64,000 nucleotides of DNA from Bugula neritina (Eukaryota; Bryozoa; Gymnolaemata; Cheilostomatida; Bugulidae), in contig OZ037765.1 of the NCBI GenBank assembly GCA_964035545.1, positions 25,556,504 to 25,620,503 on the forward strand. Reading direction: 5' to 3'. The stretch's first letter is position 1, and each line of letters starts with the position of its first letter. Both the position numbers and the translations under genes were made by a program. The notes under the pieces were generated by a model. It searched no databases and was not told the DNA's origin. It saw nothing but the letters and a program-made list of their open reading frames with translations. Positions 25,888-38,800 of the stretch are shown here, piece after piece.

Positions 25888-26081
25888 CAAGGGTGGGCAA
25901 CTGGGTATCCTAGGGTCACTTGTGGCCCTTCGAAAGCTTAATATGAGTAAAAACTGTTTTATTCACTCTGATTAGCAAAGTATAGGTGTGGCGACAATTT
26001 TCCTTATTATAATAAAATTTACTGTGTGTATATTCATGTGGCCCTTTATTTTGGCAGACTTCTAAATTTAGCCCACCTCTG
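25888..26081. mobile_element. hAT-type MITE, copy 1
   Basis: A 194-bp element that starts CAAGGGTGGGCAAC and ends CCCACCTCTG, the terminal repeat pattern of hAT MITEs. It is flanked by a perfect 8-bp target duplication, CTATATAA (25880-25887 and 26082-26089). It is non-coding and shares internal words (GATTAGCA, AATAAAATTTA) with the adjoining copy. Confidence 0.88.
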
Positions 26082-26089
26082 CTATATAA

Positions 26090-26236
26090 CAGAGGTGGGC
26101 CCATTTAAAAAGCTGGTATATATGCATTCCGATTAGCAGTGTAGGTTTGGTGACAAATTACTCTACAATAAAATTTAAAATGCACACGAAGCAGCCGTTT
26201 GCTTTGACCCTCATGCAAAAGAAGTTGCCCACCCAG
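26090..26236. mobile_element. hAT-type MITE, copy 2, directly abutting copy 1
   Basis: A 147-bp relative of copy 1 in the same orientation. It starts CAGAGGTGGGC directly after the shared CTATATAA and ends GTTGCCCACCCAG. The right flank does not repeat CTATATAA exactly, so its own target duplication is absent or decayed. Confidence 0.8.
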
Positions 26237-26474
26237 TTTATATACTACGTAAGTGGATCAAATTTGAAATTACAGTAACTTAAAAAACTTGAAAGTAATA
26301 GACAAATGATATCATTGATCTGTTGTTCCACAGTTATATTCTATAATTTACAACACACTTCAATTCTGGGATATATTTCAATTTTTTAAGGCTAGATGTA
26401 GTTTGCTCGAGAATTGGCCTTTATAAAAGTTTATATCTGTGGTATCAACAGGACACCAAGTTTGTATTCAACGT

Positions 26475-26480
26475 TTTATT
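26475..26480 (-). terminator. RPS8: RPS8 poly(A) signal
   Basis: AATAAA on the minus strand, 29 nt past the RPS8 stop codon. This gives the very short 3' UTR usual for ribosomal protein mRNAs. Confidence 0.75.
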
Positions 26481-26508
26481 GGTAAATTCATTGCAATACA
26501 GAAACAGC

Positions 26509-28296
26509 TTATTTGCCCTTCTTAGCTCGCAACTTTCTAACGTAGAACTGCAGTTCCTGTCCTTCTAGGATATATCCATCACTTCTACCACATTTACCAG
26601 GTCTTGAAGAGATGCAAGCTAAAACAAAATACCACATTATAAAAAAAACTGTATTACAGCGGAGACAAACTAAGTTCAGTTAATTGCTATCATCAGAGTA
26701 ACTATGACACGATTCATACTATCACATTAGCTGACCAAAACGGCCAAGTGTGATATCAAGTGTTAAGAACAATCATCATTAAAAGAATGCCAAAAAACAC
26801 AACTAAAGCTGTAAAATACACACCATAAAGTTTTCCAGCAACAAACTGCTCTTCAACAGCTGGGTCAACGAATGCAGTTTTCTGCCTTTCATCATATTTC
26901 TTTTGAGTCTTGTGAGAACGCTTTTTCAAGAATGGAAGTTCAGCCTTCTCTTCTTCAGTCTATAATGAAAATAAGTTTTGGCATAATATGTATGCTTACG
27001 AATGTGCAACATGACTTTTTTTATTTATAGTTCAATGCTCAGAGTAACTATGACATTTTATAACACATCATTAGTGTAGTGTGCAGAAAAACTGCGACAC
27101 TACACCTAGGATTCAAGTTTATCATCATAATTTTTACAGAACTAGGGTTACCAACTGAAATCTTAAATTGCACCATCACAATTTACCAATAGGTAACTTA
27201 CATATTTCTTCTCTGCTTGTTTCTTTCGACCTAGAGGCTTGGCATAATGTGCTTCATACCATTGTCGGAAAGGGGCAGCATCAATTTGTACGATCGTGTT
27301 TTTGGTCAGTGTCTTAGTTCTTACCATTTCATTGTTAGTTGCATTGTATACCACATCAATGATTCTGGATTTATGGGATATTCCTATAACAAGTGCTTAC
27401 AATGGTAGATAAAAATAACTTGTTTGAAATATCCAAATTGAGTTTTCTATATTTATTGAGTAAATGTTAACATGTTTGCATTTACATATTCATACTGCGC
27501 TCTAAGATTTTATGGAGGAGATCAATCAATGTTTAAAAAGAAACTGGTTTAACTTCAAGATTTTTTTAAAAAATATGAAATCGAATTGCTTGGCATGATT
27601 ATGATATAGTGAGCTCATTACTCCAATCAACCTTAATAATGAAATTTTGGGGTTAAGCTTAGAGTTACCACACCTTTATATATCATGGCTACTATGCCCG
27701 AAATGAATATTAAAAACGATAAATAAATGTTGTTATACAGCAATTTTAATTTACATATTAATATTCGAATTCACAAATGACAGTGCTTTTTAACTCACCT
27801 TCTGAAGCCCACGCAAAATTTCCTGTGTCCAAGCGAAGAGCACGCAATTTAATATTTCCTCCCATAGTTCTAACTGTATGTATTCTTTTGTGACCAAGCT
27901 TGGTGTTAGCTGGAGCGCGTCCCATCTCAAACTTTCGTTTGCCCCGGATTTGGGTTTTGCGCCCACCGGTTTTCCTCCTCTTGTGCCATTTATCCCTTGA
28001 AATACCTAAAAACAAATTAACAACATTCAATCACTGACAGAGTAGCTATTAGCCGACTGGCAATCACCTATCAAACTGATTAAGTCCTTTAGTCAGTTTC
28101 AGTGTAATCGCTTCCAGCTTTATACAGTGGTTTTCTACTTTATATGTTTTCTTTTAGTTCAAACGTATATATTGCTCTTAAGCATATAATATAAATATGC
28201 TAAACAGACTACTATCACAGTAAGATGGCTAAGATATAAATGGATAAAGATAGATGCATTTCACATTACAAAATTTCTTGTCTACTACTTACCCAT
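26509..28296 (-). CDS. RPS8: 40S ribosomal protein S8 (eS8)
   Basis: Five minus-strand exons, 28293-28296, 27799-28005, 27202-27383, 26824-26959 and 26509-26618, join in phase to 212 codons (human 208). The protein starts [16 protein letters not shown] and continues with [80 protein letters not shown] and ends [28 protein letters not shown], unmistakable eS8. It is a structural part of the small ribosomal subunit. Exon 1 encodes only ATGG, a start-codon micro-exon often seen in ribosomal protein genes. Introns 3 and 4 each carry a C/D snoRNA, as RPS8 does in vertebrates. Transcription converges with the tetraspan gene upstream in coordinates. Confidence 0.97.
26690..26783 (-). ncRNA. SNORD46: C/D box snoRNA, SNORD46-like, in RPS8 intron 4
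   Basis: On the minus strand a C box ATGATGA (26779-26773) and a D box CTGA (26696-26693) are 87 nt apart end to end. The 12 nt directly before the D box, GTCATAGTTACT, are an exact complement of AGUAACUAUGAC in helix 69 of 28S rRNA. By the box D+5 rule the target is the second A of GUAA, the site guided by vertebrate SNORD46 (28S Am3739 in human numbering), whose host gene is also RPS8. An internal hairpin (TATCACA/TGTGATA with an inner stem) separates C box and guide. No clear terminal stem was seen, the main reservation. Confidence 0.8.
27036..27132 (-). ncRNA. SNORD46: C/D box snoRNA, second SNORD46-like copy, in RPS8 intron 3
   Basis: Minus-strand C box ATGATGA (27128-27122) and D box CTGA (27042-27039) span 90 nt. 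The 17 nt ending in the D box, TGTCATAGTTACTCTGA, are identical to the copy in intron 4, so both carry the same 12-nt antisense to 28S helix 69. Between C box and guide lies a strong hairpin of GTGTAGTGT-C-GCAG against CTGC-ACACTACAC with a T5 loop, and a C'-like ATGATGT follows it. The rest of the sequence is unlike the intron 4 copy. A terminal stem is not evident. Confidence 0.78.
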
Positions 28297-28352
28297 GTTT
28301 ACGATGTAAAGGAATCGCGATAGCGAGAACTGGTGCGAGATTAGACTCTGAA

Positions 28353-28380
28353 CCAAGGAGTTATCTGTCGTATTTAATAC
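28353..28380 (-). promoter_or_regulatory. RPS8: Possible RPS8 core promoter (TATA-like plus TOP-like start)
   Basis: On the minus strand TATTAAA (28379-28373) is followed 19 nt later by CTCCTT (28360-28355), which could be a terminal oligopyrimidine start. A second candidate, CCTTT (28312-28308), is nearer the ATG. Spacing is short for a TATA box, so this is a weak proposal. Confidence 0.25.
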
Positions 28381-28399
28381 GCGGTAAGTCTCGGGTATC

Positions 28400-31300
28400 G
28401 TTAAAATTTCTAATTTTGTTAATAAATAATCTTAAATACAACTAGAGGTCAGTGATAAATCATTCCTAGATAGAACCTGTGGAATTATATTTTGACCAGT
28501 ATTGCTGATAATTGTATTTGTAATAATTACAAATATTTTTTCTATTTATTATCTTAATACTAAATATTTTTGTTGGTGTAATTATTGTTATGAACAATAT
28601 TGGCATCATTTTAATTTTGTTGAGTTATTGTTGAAAGGCCAGAATCGGAATGCGAATCATAATCATAATGATAATGATAATCACTTTGACTTTATCAGTT
28701 TATGATATTGATAATCATAATCATGACGAGTTAGAGTTAAACTTAATGTTATCAGTATCACTGTTATGGGTTACCGAGAGTGACACTGACTGTGTCTGTT
28801 AGTGTTGTCTGTTAAACTTAGTGTTACTGTTAGTGTTAGTGTTGGACTAAATCTTAGTCTAAGTCTTAGTGTTCTGTGTTACTCTTACTGTGGCCGTGTG
28901 TGACTGTGAGTGGGACTGTGAGATTGAGTAAGTCGCTTGAGCACGCCACTACTACTAGTACAAATAGTGTAGTACTACACCTACTACGAGTAAGTCTACT
29001 ACTACTAATACTAGTACTAATAGTAATACTACTACTAGTAGTAGGTACATCAAATAATAATTTTCAAGTAACGCTTTACAGTTTAATATTAGGTTAGATC
29101 GGTAGACAAGAAAATTTGAGTAAGCTTCAATGCACTCTCAAGAGGCAAGATCAACTACCAGTGCAGATATTAACTTGTAAATTTATGACGTTCAACCAGT
29201 TACCCGGCCAGTTAAATCTTCACGCCATGAATGCTATAGCGAACCCACTTATTTTCATGCGTTTAGCAACAATAGCGTAATGGCTATCTCAAAAATCTAC
29301 AAGTCTCGAGCATAGCCTTCTACTTAAATCATTATAACTAAATAGCTAAAGCATAATATCATCATATTAATACTTCAATTGATAGAAAACCTTTAGAGAT
29401 GGTATCAAAATATATTCATTTTACATATCTGTCACAAATTATAACTTAAATTATCGATTGAAAAACATGGATTTTTACTATACTTTAACACCACTTACTA
29501 CAAGGGGCAGATGATTTGAAGGGGTTCGTGATCATAAAATCAGTTTAATATAAGGCTCTGCTACACAATGATATCTTCAAATTTTCTCTACATGAACTAT
29601 ACTAAAAGTTATTAGCAAATCAAAAAGAGGTCTAAACAGGTTTTCTACGCTGTATGCTTCCCAGATTGGACCCGGGCTATCGATGCCACTCGATTTTGCG
29701 AAAGTAGGCGGGGCTAAAGGATACTTGATGTACCTACTAGTAGTATAATACTAGTACCACAGCTACCAGTACCACTAGTAGCAGTAGTAGTAGTACCCAT
29801 GGCCATAATCATATTCATTCCTATTATCAATAATCATAATCATTATCATTATTTTAGTTTCATATTTATGTTGTAAGTTTAATTTTATGATTTTAGCTTC
29901 AAGCCAATGTGACTTTTACTAGTTTTGCTTAGATTTAAAAATAAAAACTAAAATATGTTTAGTGACACTGACAGCATGGCAAACTGTAGATTCCTAATAC
30001 TAATAGTATTAGTAATACTAGTACTAATAATTATTTACTTTTGGTTATGAAGTATTTACGTTTAATTTCTTCACAAGATTTGTCAATGTGTCACACAAAT
30101 GAAATGTTGCATTAAGTTTCACAAAGCTGTTAGAAATAGAATGATTTCTTATTAGTAATTCAATTTTCGTATCGGTGTATAAATAATTTTAATCATGACT
30201 AACTCACTATCATAGGCATAGGTAAAATGCATAGTCAGACAATAGCAGTTACTCTAATATTTTAACAAATGTAGATCAAATTCTAAACTACTCATCTGCT
30301 ACTTAGATCTAAGTCAAGTTGAATTTCACGGCTTGAATATAAGGTCAAAGCAACTTGCTAGCTGAAGCACTTAATCAAGTCAGCATATATTTATTATTTA
30401 TTTAATAGTAATATGTTTGAAAATAACTGCTGCAATAATTTAACCGCAATAGCCACTACATCTCTATCTACAGCATTGGAGCTATAGTTGATTTACTGGA
30501 ATGCAATGTGGCATAACTAAATCATTATCCATGTGCTCTCACACATTGGTTTAAACACTTGCCATAAATACTAAAAAGGTTAGCTAAGCAATTTAGATCT
30601 TTGGTTTGCTCCAATTTTGTAAACTTGCTGCAAGTTACTCAAAGTGTCTATTAGTTGTGCATCTCATCTAATCAGTTGTGCAACACAATTAAAAAAATTT
30701 AAAGTGCTTGCTCTAGTCAATGTGACTTGGACCAAGGTCATGGTGCCATAAAGTACGTGTAAAGTATAATTTAATGCTATCAGATAAATATAACATTAAC
30801 ATAATAATGCATATTGTTATACTTAGCTGCAGCAGTGCAAATTTAGTTTACCCAACCAGAAGTGCAGGATTAAGGTAATATTTATTAAACCCTTTATTAC
30901 CAATACTCAATTTTTAAAAAAACTGTTTCTATTATGACAGTACATTTTTTAACCTAGTTATAAAATGCCCTCATGAAACTTCTAAAGTCAACTGTTAAGT
31001 AAAATTTAGATAATTTTATGGGGTTGCTTTTCCATGAGATTAATATTTGAGTGGTAAAACACATGTACTTTAAGTATTTTCCTAGATTTTGTACAAGAAT
31101 TTCCTAATGGTAAATTTTCAAACATAACTAGTTTGTAAATTTTGTTTATCTGTGGGCTGGCTAGATTGCAGTAGCACCTAGGACAAGATGTTACGTAAAT
31201 GGTATCTAACAGATTTTTTATCAGTATGTAATAATTATTTGAAATAAATGCAAATACAATATAGCCTCATTTTATAACATGTCAATAGTGTGGTTTGAAC

Positions 31301-32869
31301 TTTTATAAAGCTAATTTATTTAGCAGTGCTCAGTGATGCCCTGTTTACCACACTGTCATGCTAATTCTGTTTGTATTACAAGTTCTTGCTTTGTTAATTT
31401 ATACTGGTAGTAAAAATCTATTTTGTGAAAATATACGAATTTAAAATTTTGTGCAAACCAAACCCTTGCTTAGTTAAAATGAGAAATGGCCAATAATTAT
31501 TTGCCAAAGCATAAAATTTCGTCAATCAATGAAACATTCACTTCTCCCTGAAAACTATAATAACTAGAATATGCTGATACTCGTACATCTAAAACCTTGC
31601 TCTAACCATCAACCTTTATCAATTAAGGAAACAGTGTAGACACTAGTAACATACATGAATGTAGGATGTTGAGTCTGCTCTTAGTAACTAGGTTAAAAGA
31701 CATTCTTGTCATGGTATACACATTTCTCAACTAAAAATTGACTAACAAAAACAAATAAAACATGTTTATTAGGAGTTAGTGAAAACTGAGACTGAGTTCA
31801 GATTTCAAAGTTGACATGGTAATAGTTGTAAGCCTTGATATTTCTTTCAAATTCAAAAACCCAAGAACACTTCATAGCATGTAATCAATATAACTATTAG
31901 GGTTAATATTACTGTGTCTTGCTATATAATGGTAATTATGTAATCTAAATAGTAATATTTTTATGGCTATTAGCAATCATAATTCTCTGCTATATGTTGA
32001 TATTGGTTTGTTTATTGCAATTTCTGAATCTTGAATACTCTTTATTTAAGCATCTGTTAAACTCTCTATCACCAGTGTTTGTATTATCACTAGCATGAGA
32101 AATCGGTTTTACTTCCTTTACAGTTTATAATGGTGCTTTTTGTGCAACTGTAAAGGTTATCAGGTTACTTGTTTGTTCAAAACTGACAATTGGCTTGAAG
32201 GGCTGTACTAGATATACCGACTATTTCAGTTGAAGTTCATCAGTGAAACATGGCGATGAGTAATTCTTGGCTCCATTCAGATTTATACAATAAATGAGTG
32301 TACTTAGCTGCTATTGGCTGCTTTTAGATCGAAGCAGTCTTTTTTAGGCAATAAAGTTGCTGTGGTAATTAGCTTTCAGTTTAGACTTAACCAATTAACT
32401 ATGCTAATGTTGCTGAATTTCTGTTGTGACTTTCATTTTTATTCATTTGTTTAAAAGTTTTTGTGATTTCTGCTTTTGTAATTTGTAATATTGCGGTGAA
32501 TTCGTAAATTAAATACTATACAAAATGTAAATAATATGGACTAAGGTTGTTATGTTAATATGAAAAATTATATAAATACAGTCGCTAGCAATAATGCACT
32601 TGCTCTCGCAAATGGCAGTAAATTAAGCTAATTTCATTAAAGCTGCTGATGGATATGTATAACTTGTAATGTCTTCCAACAAGATGTCATCAACACCACA
32701 GCTGACTGCAATAGATTCATTTTATGATCACAACAATCTTCTTTTGATATAAATTTTGATTCTTTTTATTATAATCAATAAAATAAGCTATATACACTTA
32801 TTGTTTTGGCTTAAATTAAGCTGTTGTATTTTGTGATAAGACTGTGAAACTTTATTTTGTTCCTTTAGT
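28400..32869. other. Gene desert between RPS8 and the PDZ-PH-PH gene
   Basis: No exon, RNA gene or well-bounded transposon could be supported. It contains degenerate simple-sequence patches at 28640-28760 (AATCATAATGAT words), 28790-29050 (GTTAGTGTTA and TACTACTA words), 29730-29870 and about 29990-30035 (TAATACTA words). A 5' exon of the downstream gene could lie here unseen, because the first recognised exon of that gene begins with a good acceptor. Confidence 0.45.
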
Positions 32870-32881
32870 GATGTAGAGGGA

Positions 32882-35800
32882 ATGAAGGAGATGAATGAAG
32901 AGTCTAAAGAAGAGAATGTATGTTTACAGCTAAATGATGCCTTTTCTTTTCTTACCTGCGAAGAAGAGGGAGAAGGTATTTATGTACTTTGTAGTTGTAT
33001 TCCAATGTACACCTCTTAATAAGAAGCTAGTTCTCTTAATTTATATATGCATATGGCTCAATGAATAAGTAGTATTCTTTGACATTGATTAATTTTACTA
33101 ACATTGGGTCACTGAGGGAGATGACCCTTTCCCAGACAATTCAAGTTTGTTAGTAGAGTCCATATTAAATTTATTTGGTACTCTATATTTATTGCGTAAA
33201 GCACAAAAAAATTTTTTATTTAGTCAACTTGCAAATAATATTCCTACATGGCATATTTATAATGTAGTAGGCTATAGCTGTCCTATAATAAAATTACCTG
33301 TACAAGGATAAGTCATTACATTATGCAAATACTATTTTCGAATTAGTTGAACATACATGCATAAATAACTAATGCAGAGCTAAGACATGACAAAGTTGTT
33401 GACTAGACACCCTGTTGCATAATTAAACTGGAGTTTTGATTGTTTCAATTCTGTAGGAAACTGCACTCCTGGCGAAGAAGATGTTATTACAAACCTCCAG
33501 AGCAGTCACTCTACCAACACTAATCAGTCAGCTGCTGGCCAACTAGACTCTGTTGACCAATTAGCAGATTCAAATCATGCTGCTGAAGAACCATTAGACA
33601 CACAAGGTTATCAAAATCAGGTAACTAGGAATATCGTTATCTCATAAGTATACTGCAGTTGTTAGAAAAACAATGCCAGACTGTTACTTTAGTTGATGTC
33701 TATGATTACTCGCTTAGCTTTATTAACGGATATTGTTTTTATATTGTTATACTTGGTGACTGTAAATACTGAGTAGCCACTTTTAAAGCCATCAGTATTA
33801 CCATTCTTCTGGTATCGAGCAGAGTAGTTCCCAGGTAAACTTCTTGCCTCAACCACTAACATCAAATAAACTTAGCTGACTTTCATATTAAATTCACAAA
33901 GGAATTAAGGAATAAAGGTATTAGCTTAGAGATATGATTTGTTTCTTCAACTAATGTTAAAACATTGAATCTTTCACTTAAGGTGACTGTTCTGTTGCAA
34001 AACTTCTAAATTTAGTTAGAATTTTGTTTGGAGTACATGTTTTTATAAATATTGTGGTAATAATATTGATGTCAAATAATAAAGCCAGTGCTATACTGAA
34101 AATTGAAATGTGATACCAAAGTATTGTGCTAATAATTGTTGATGTTTGTTAGAATGGTGACAAAGTTGTAATGAGAGGACAGCATTCTGTAACTACTAAC
34201 GGAGCCGCTGACGATGAAGATATAGGTTTGTCAAAAAAATTGAATTATTGATTCAGTTATTCTTTCCAAGTTTTTCTATTGCATGGCTTATCTTAATAGA
34301 TCAGTTTGTGTTACTATGCTAGCAGTGTCCACAGATTAATCGGGGAATAAAAGCTTTTGAATGCACACAGTGAATAAATTTAAATGCAATAAAAAAATAT
34401 ATTGTTAGTGTGAAAGCTGGGAGAATAAAGATTTGTCGTTATAGATAATGGGTTATACTGGTGATAACCTTGATTTTTAAAATTATCATCTCTTGTAGTA
34501 TTCTACATTGAATATTAGTTACGCTTCCATTGTTTTATTACCCAATTATGAAAACATGCGATGTTGTTATCTAACTGCTAAAGCTATTATCTGGAAAGCG
34601 TTCTATTGTGTATTGGAGTTATTTTCACCAAGTATTAAAATTTATGATGAACTATTCAAATTTTTGTGTAATTTTAATTTTTTGATTTTACAATCTGCAT
34701 TACAATTGCAGAGCACACTATAGTTGGGATGTTTATTATATATTTATTTTATGAGTAGGAGTATATGCTGAAAGCGTGAGGACATCTGTATGGAGATTTG
34801 TAAAAGAAGATGATTGGGAATCTTTTGATGAAAATCTTCCACATGGTGGACCAGGTAGACTTTGTCTTTTCTGTGCATTCTGGTCTGCAATGGTATGATT
34901 GCAAATCGTGAGTGCAATATTTTATTTTTATAACTGAAGCCAAGCCAGACCTGGTACATATCGATTACTGATTAAATAACTAAGTCATATTTATGTGTGA
35001 AGAGAAATGAGAAACCTCTAAGCATTGAACTTTATGTAATATTGCAGCTGGCTGAGGTATGTACTGTGTAATAACATTGCTCAGCAGTCTAACTAACCTT
35101 TTTTGTTAACGAAATGGCTAGACAAGACATGCATTCTATTCCTAAGTGAAGCTTTTACACCACCACTGCAGTTTTCATTACTACATGTCAATTCTAATTG
35201 TTTTGTTGATTAGTTATGATTTCTCATGTTCACTGGTAAGGAGTTGCTGTTGTATATATGTCTATGCTCTTACTGTAAATCCTATAATGGTATATATTCC
35301 CCGAGCTCATTGGTGATAGTTGTATATCTCATTATGTATTTATTTTTGCCTCTCAAGTGTTGATATACTAGTACTGTATGCCTGCCATATTCTTTCCAGA
35401 GATGCTCATATGCTCTACAGACAAAATTATGTGCTGCATATCTACTTTAATGTGACTCATAATATGGCGGAGCCTATCATATAGTCTGGTTTCTGAGCTC
35501 TAACAAAGCATACGTTGTTAACTTTGCTTGATTTACTAAATTATTTATGTCCATTGTCCATTAACACTATTCAGAGGCACAGAACGAAGATAGTAAGGAG
35601 TCGCTAGAAAGAAGTGACTCTGTATCCACCACCATCTCTGAGAAGGAATTTGTTTACCACCGTCCTTACGCCGAGATATCTACACGACAAGTTCTAAGAA
35701 AGTCCAGTCTACAGACATTTGCTCGAGCAAATTCTTGGGAAATCAGTGAGTCAGCAGGCTAATATAACAGTTTCAACTCCTGGTTGGTGGCTGAAATGAA

Positions 35801-38800
35801 AGTTAAATGTAATTACTGTATTTTTCTGGAAAGTCAGAAAATTCTTTCCTTTCTGTAGATAATAAAAATGTTTCCTGCTCTACTAATGGCTGACTTCTCA
35901 TTGTAGCGGCTGAAAAGGTGGTGAAGTTCAGTTCAAAGGAAAACAGCCAAGGCTTAGGTTTTCATATTATTGGCAGTCATCCTACCAAAGTCAGCACTAT
36001 TGTTAAGGGTGTGTCTCAATTCAGATACTCTTCAATTGTATTTGCTAGCAAATGCTATCTAATGTGCAATATATTTTCAAAAAATATCTTTATTGATTAC
36101 CATTATATAAATTTTAATTGAATTTTTCTAATTTTAAAATAATTCACTAGGATGCAAATTCAAGTTCAAACATCATGAGCCAAATATTCAGTAGTCTAAT
36201 GCTTTTCGCTAAGGCCTATCTACGTATATTTATATGTATGATTATCATTTGAACCTCAGCTAGTGATCCACTTTTACTGGTTATCAGACCAAAGTGTTAA
36301 TCAGTGTTGAATGTTATTTAAACAAGTGCAAACAACTACTAGAGTGAGATTTCTGTGTTTTATATTTAGGTAGTGCTGCCGAGAAAGCTGGAATTGAAGT
36401 AGACGATGTCATTCTCGCAATAAATTATGAGAGTGTGCTGCAGTTTAGTCATGATAAAATTGTGCAACTCTTAGTAAATGGTGAGAGTCTTTATACCATA
36501 CACATTACAAGGACAATGTTGTTTTCATAGTTGATGCTCATCTGGCTAGAGATTGCTGTTCATACTGCAGAGCTTATCAAGTTTTTGCCCACATAAATAC
36601 TGTTTACTACAATATTTTGCATTCACAGAAAAAATTACTGTAGAATAATGTGTTGATTTGTTTTTTACATAACTTTTACATGATAATTAATTGTATTTAT
36701 ATGCTAAACATGATGAAATAATATATACTGTATTTTATGCCATTGTCTTACAAGTTGCTAATGCTGGTAAAAATAATCTATCTTAATTTCTTAGAGTCAT
36801 TAGCCCATTTAAAATGGGAAAATAACTCTTCATGTTGTGTTCCGTATAGTATAATGCAGCATCATTAAGAGTATACTGGGTATTGATAGAAGAAATTACC
36901 AGATATACACCAAGAATAATAAATTTTTGCATCACTAGTATTCAATAATGCAAGTTTTTCTTTATTTCAAATACTATTTAATATAATTGAGTCATTTGTT
37001 ATTGACGTTTCGAAAAAATAGATTTCTGATGGATGCACTGCTAAAATGCTACAATATTGATCACTAAATTATATCTCCTCAAATTATTCAATTAGTTGAA
37101 TTGTTGCAATGTGGCCACCTCAATTGTGTGAAAAAATTTATATCAATTTTTATAAAGTTTGTTGGCAAAGTTGTAAAGGTTAATTTAGTAGTGTATTTAA
37201 CAGCGCTAAAGAATGTAGTCAACTTTATAATTTACCCATCATATAAGATAGACTTTCTGATTACAGTGATGTATACAATAGGATACATTATGGCACCTTC
37301 TCCAGGGTTGTTCAAGCACTAAACATCACTATCTGTTTTAGCCAAAAACAATGATGTCACCATAGAGTTCTGCAGGGAGTCTTCCTTTAGTAGGACTACT
37401 GGTGATGAGACTGACCGTGCTGGGACAGTATACTCGGCATACGCATATAGACTGGCCAACTCTACATTCAATATATGGAAGAAAAGATGGCTAGTGCTCA
37501 AGTCTGATAATTGTCTTTATTACTATAAATCGGAACACGTAAGTGGCTTTTGCATTTCTGTCATTTCATACATATATCAGCTATATACACATTCTAAGTA
37601 TATTATAATCAATATCTAACCATTATCATCTAGCATATTCCTGCTGGACTAACTGTACACCAGTACTCATATGGCCATGAAAATCTATCGATTATATTAA
37701 AATAAAAATAATATATTGCAGCACAAATGGAGCTGAAAGTAAATACAGTAATAATGAGCTATTTTATATTCTGCAAAATTTGCTGCGGTGCTCAACCAAT
37801 GTGATTTGTACTTTTTTTCAATAAGCACAATATCTTTCTTGAATATTCATTGCCTAGGCTTAATAGCAAGAGCAGTTTATTTAATCTCACATTTTACTCA
37901 AATTTGCTTGATTCTAATCCAGCTCTAATGATGCATATAATTGCTGCAGTGCACACACCTTCTGTCATCAGCTGTTGCTGACTCACACATTTTGAAGTTA
38001 TTTTCTTTCAACTCACTGTTTATATGTGAAATATGTATATATGGTTGCACTGTTGAAGAAATGTCTACTACATGTGTTGTACAGTGGTAATGGCTCGATT
38101 ACATCTGTATTATTCCAGGATAAAGAAATACTAGGCGCCATACCTCTATCTGGTTACACCTTACAAAGAGTTGTAGATAATAAACGGTTAAAAGACCATG
38201 CCTTCAAACTGGTGCATCACACTAAAACTTACATCTTTGCTGCAATGGACAATAATGAATTTTCAAGGTTAGCAAGTTGACAGTTTATATTATAGCATTA
38301 AATTTTTTCTAGTGCTAATTTACAATCATGATTTATGACACTAAAGCTTGTGCTCTTGTTTCTAGGTCAAAGCTTTTGGTAAGTTCTTTTTTAAGGTTTT
38401 GTCTTATGTTTAGTAAATTTGCCTCTGCTTACCATCTGTCTTGTTTATTATTAAGTTGGTTGGATATATAGATGTTTAGTCTAAAGTTATTTTCAGCACG
38501 CATTAGTTTACATGGAGTTGCAAATTTTCAATGCACAGTTTCAATTTTCAAAGTTTTGTTAAAATAGCATTACATTTTTAGTTGCTGCATGAAAATTTTG
38601 AGTTTCAATAATTGGTTGCAAAAGCCACACTGGTTATAGGTATTTTTGTAGCACCCAGTATGCTGAATAAATTTTTGACTAGCTTTAGCAAAATAACTTT
38701 TGATTATGAATAATTTTGCAGTTTGATTGGAGCTAGTTCCAGTTAAGTTGTATAATAAGACATTTAAATAGTTGAAAAATTTTCAAGTGTTTATTTTATT

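Noticed and set aside
25916-26104. Minus-strand 62-codon frame
   Set aside because: Lies within the hAT MITE pair; non-coding elements.
27384-27798. A third snoRNA in RPS8 intron 2
   Set aside because: No C box/D box pair with a plausible guide was found on the coding strand.
28006-28292. A snoRNA in RPS8 intron 1
   Set aside because: Several CTGA words occur on the minus strand, but no clear RTGATGA C box at a suitable distance and no recognised rRNA guide.
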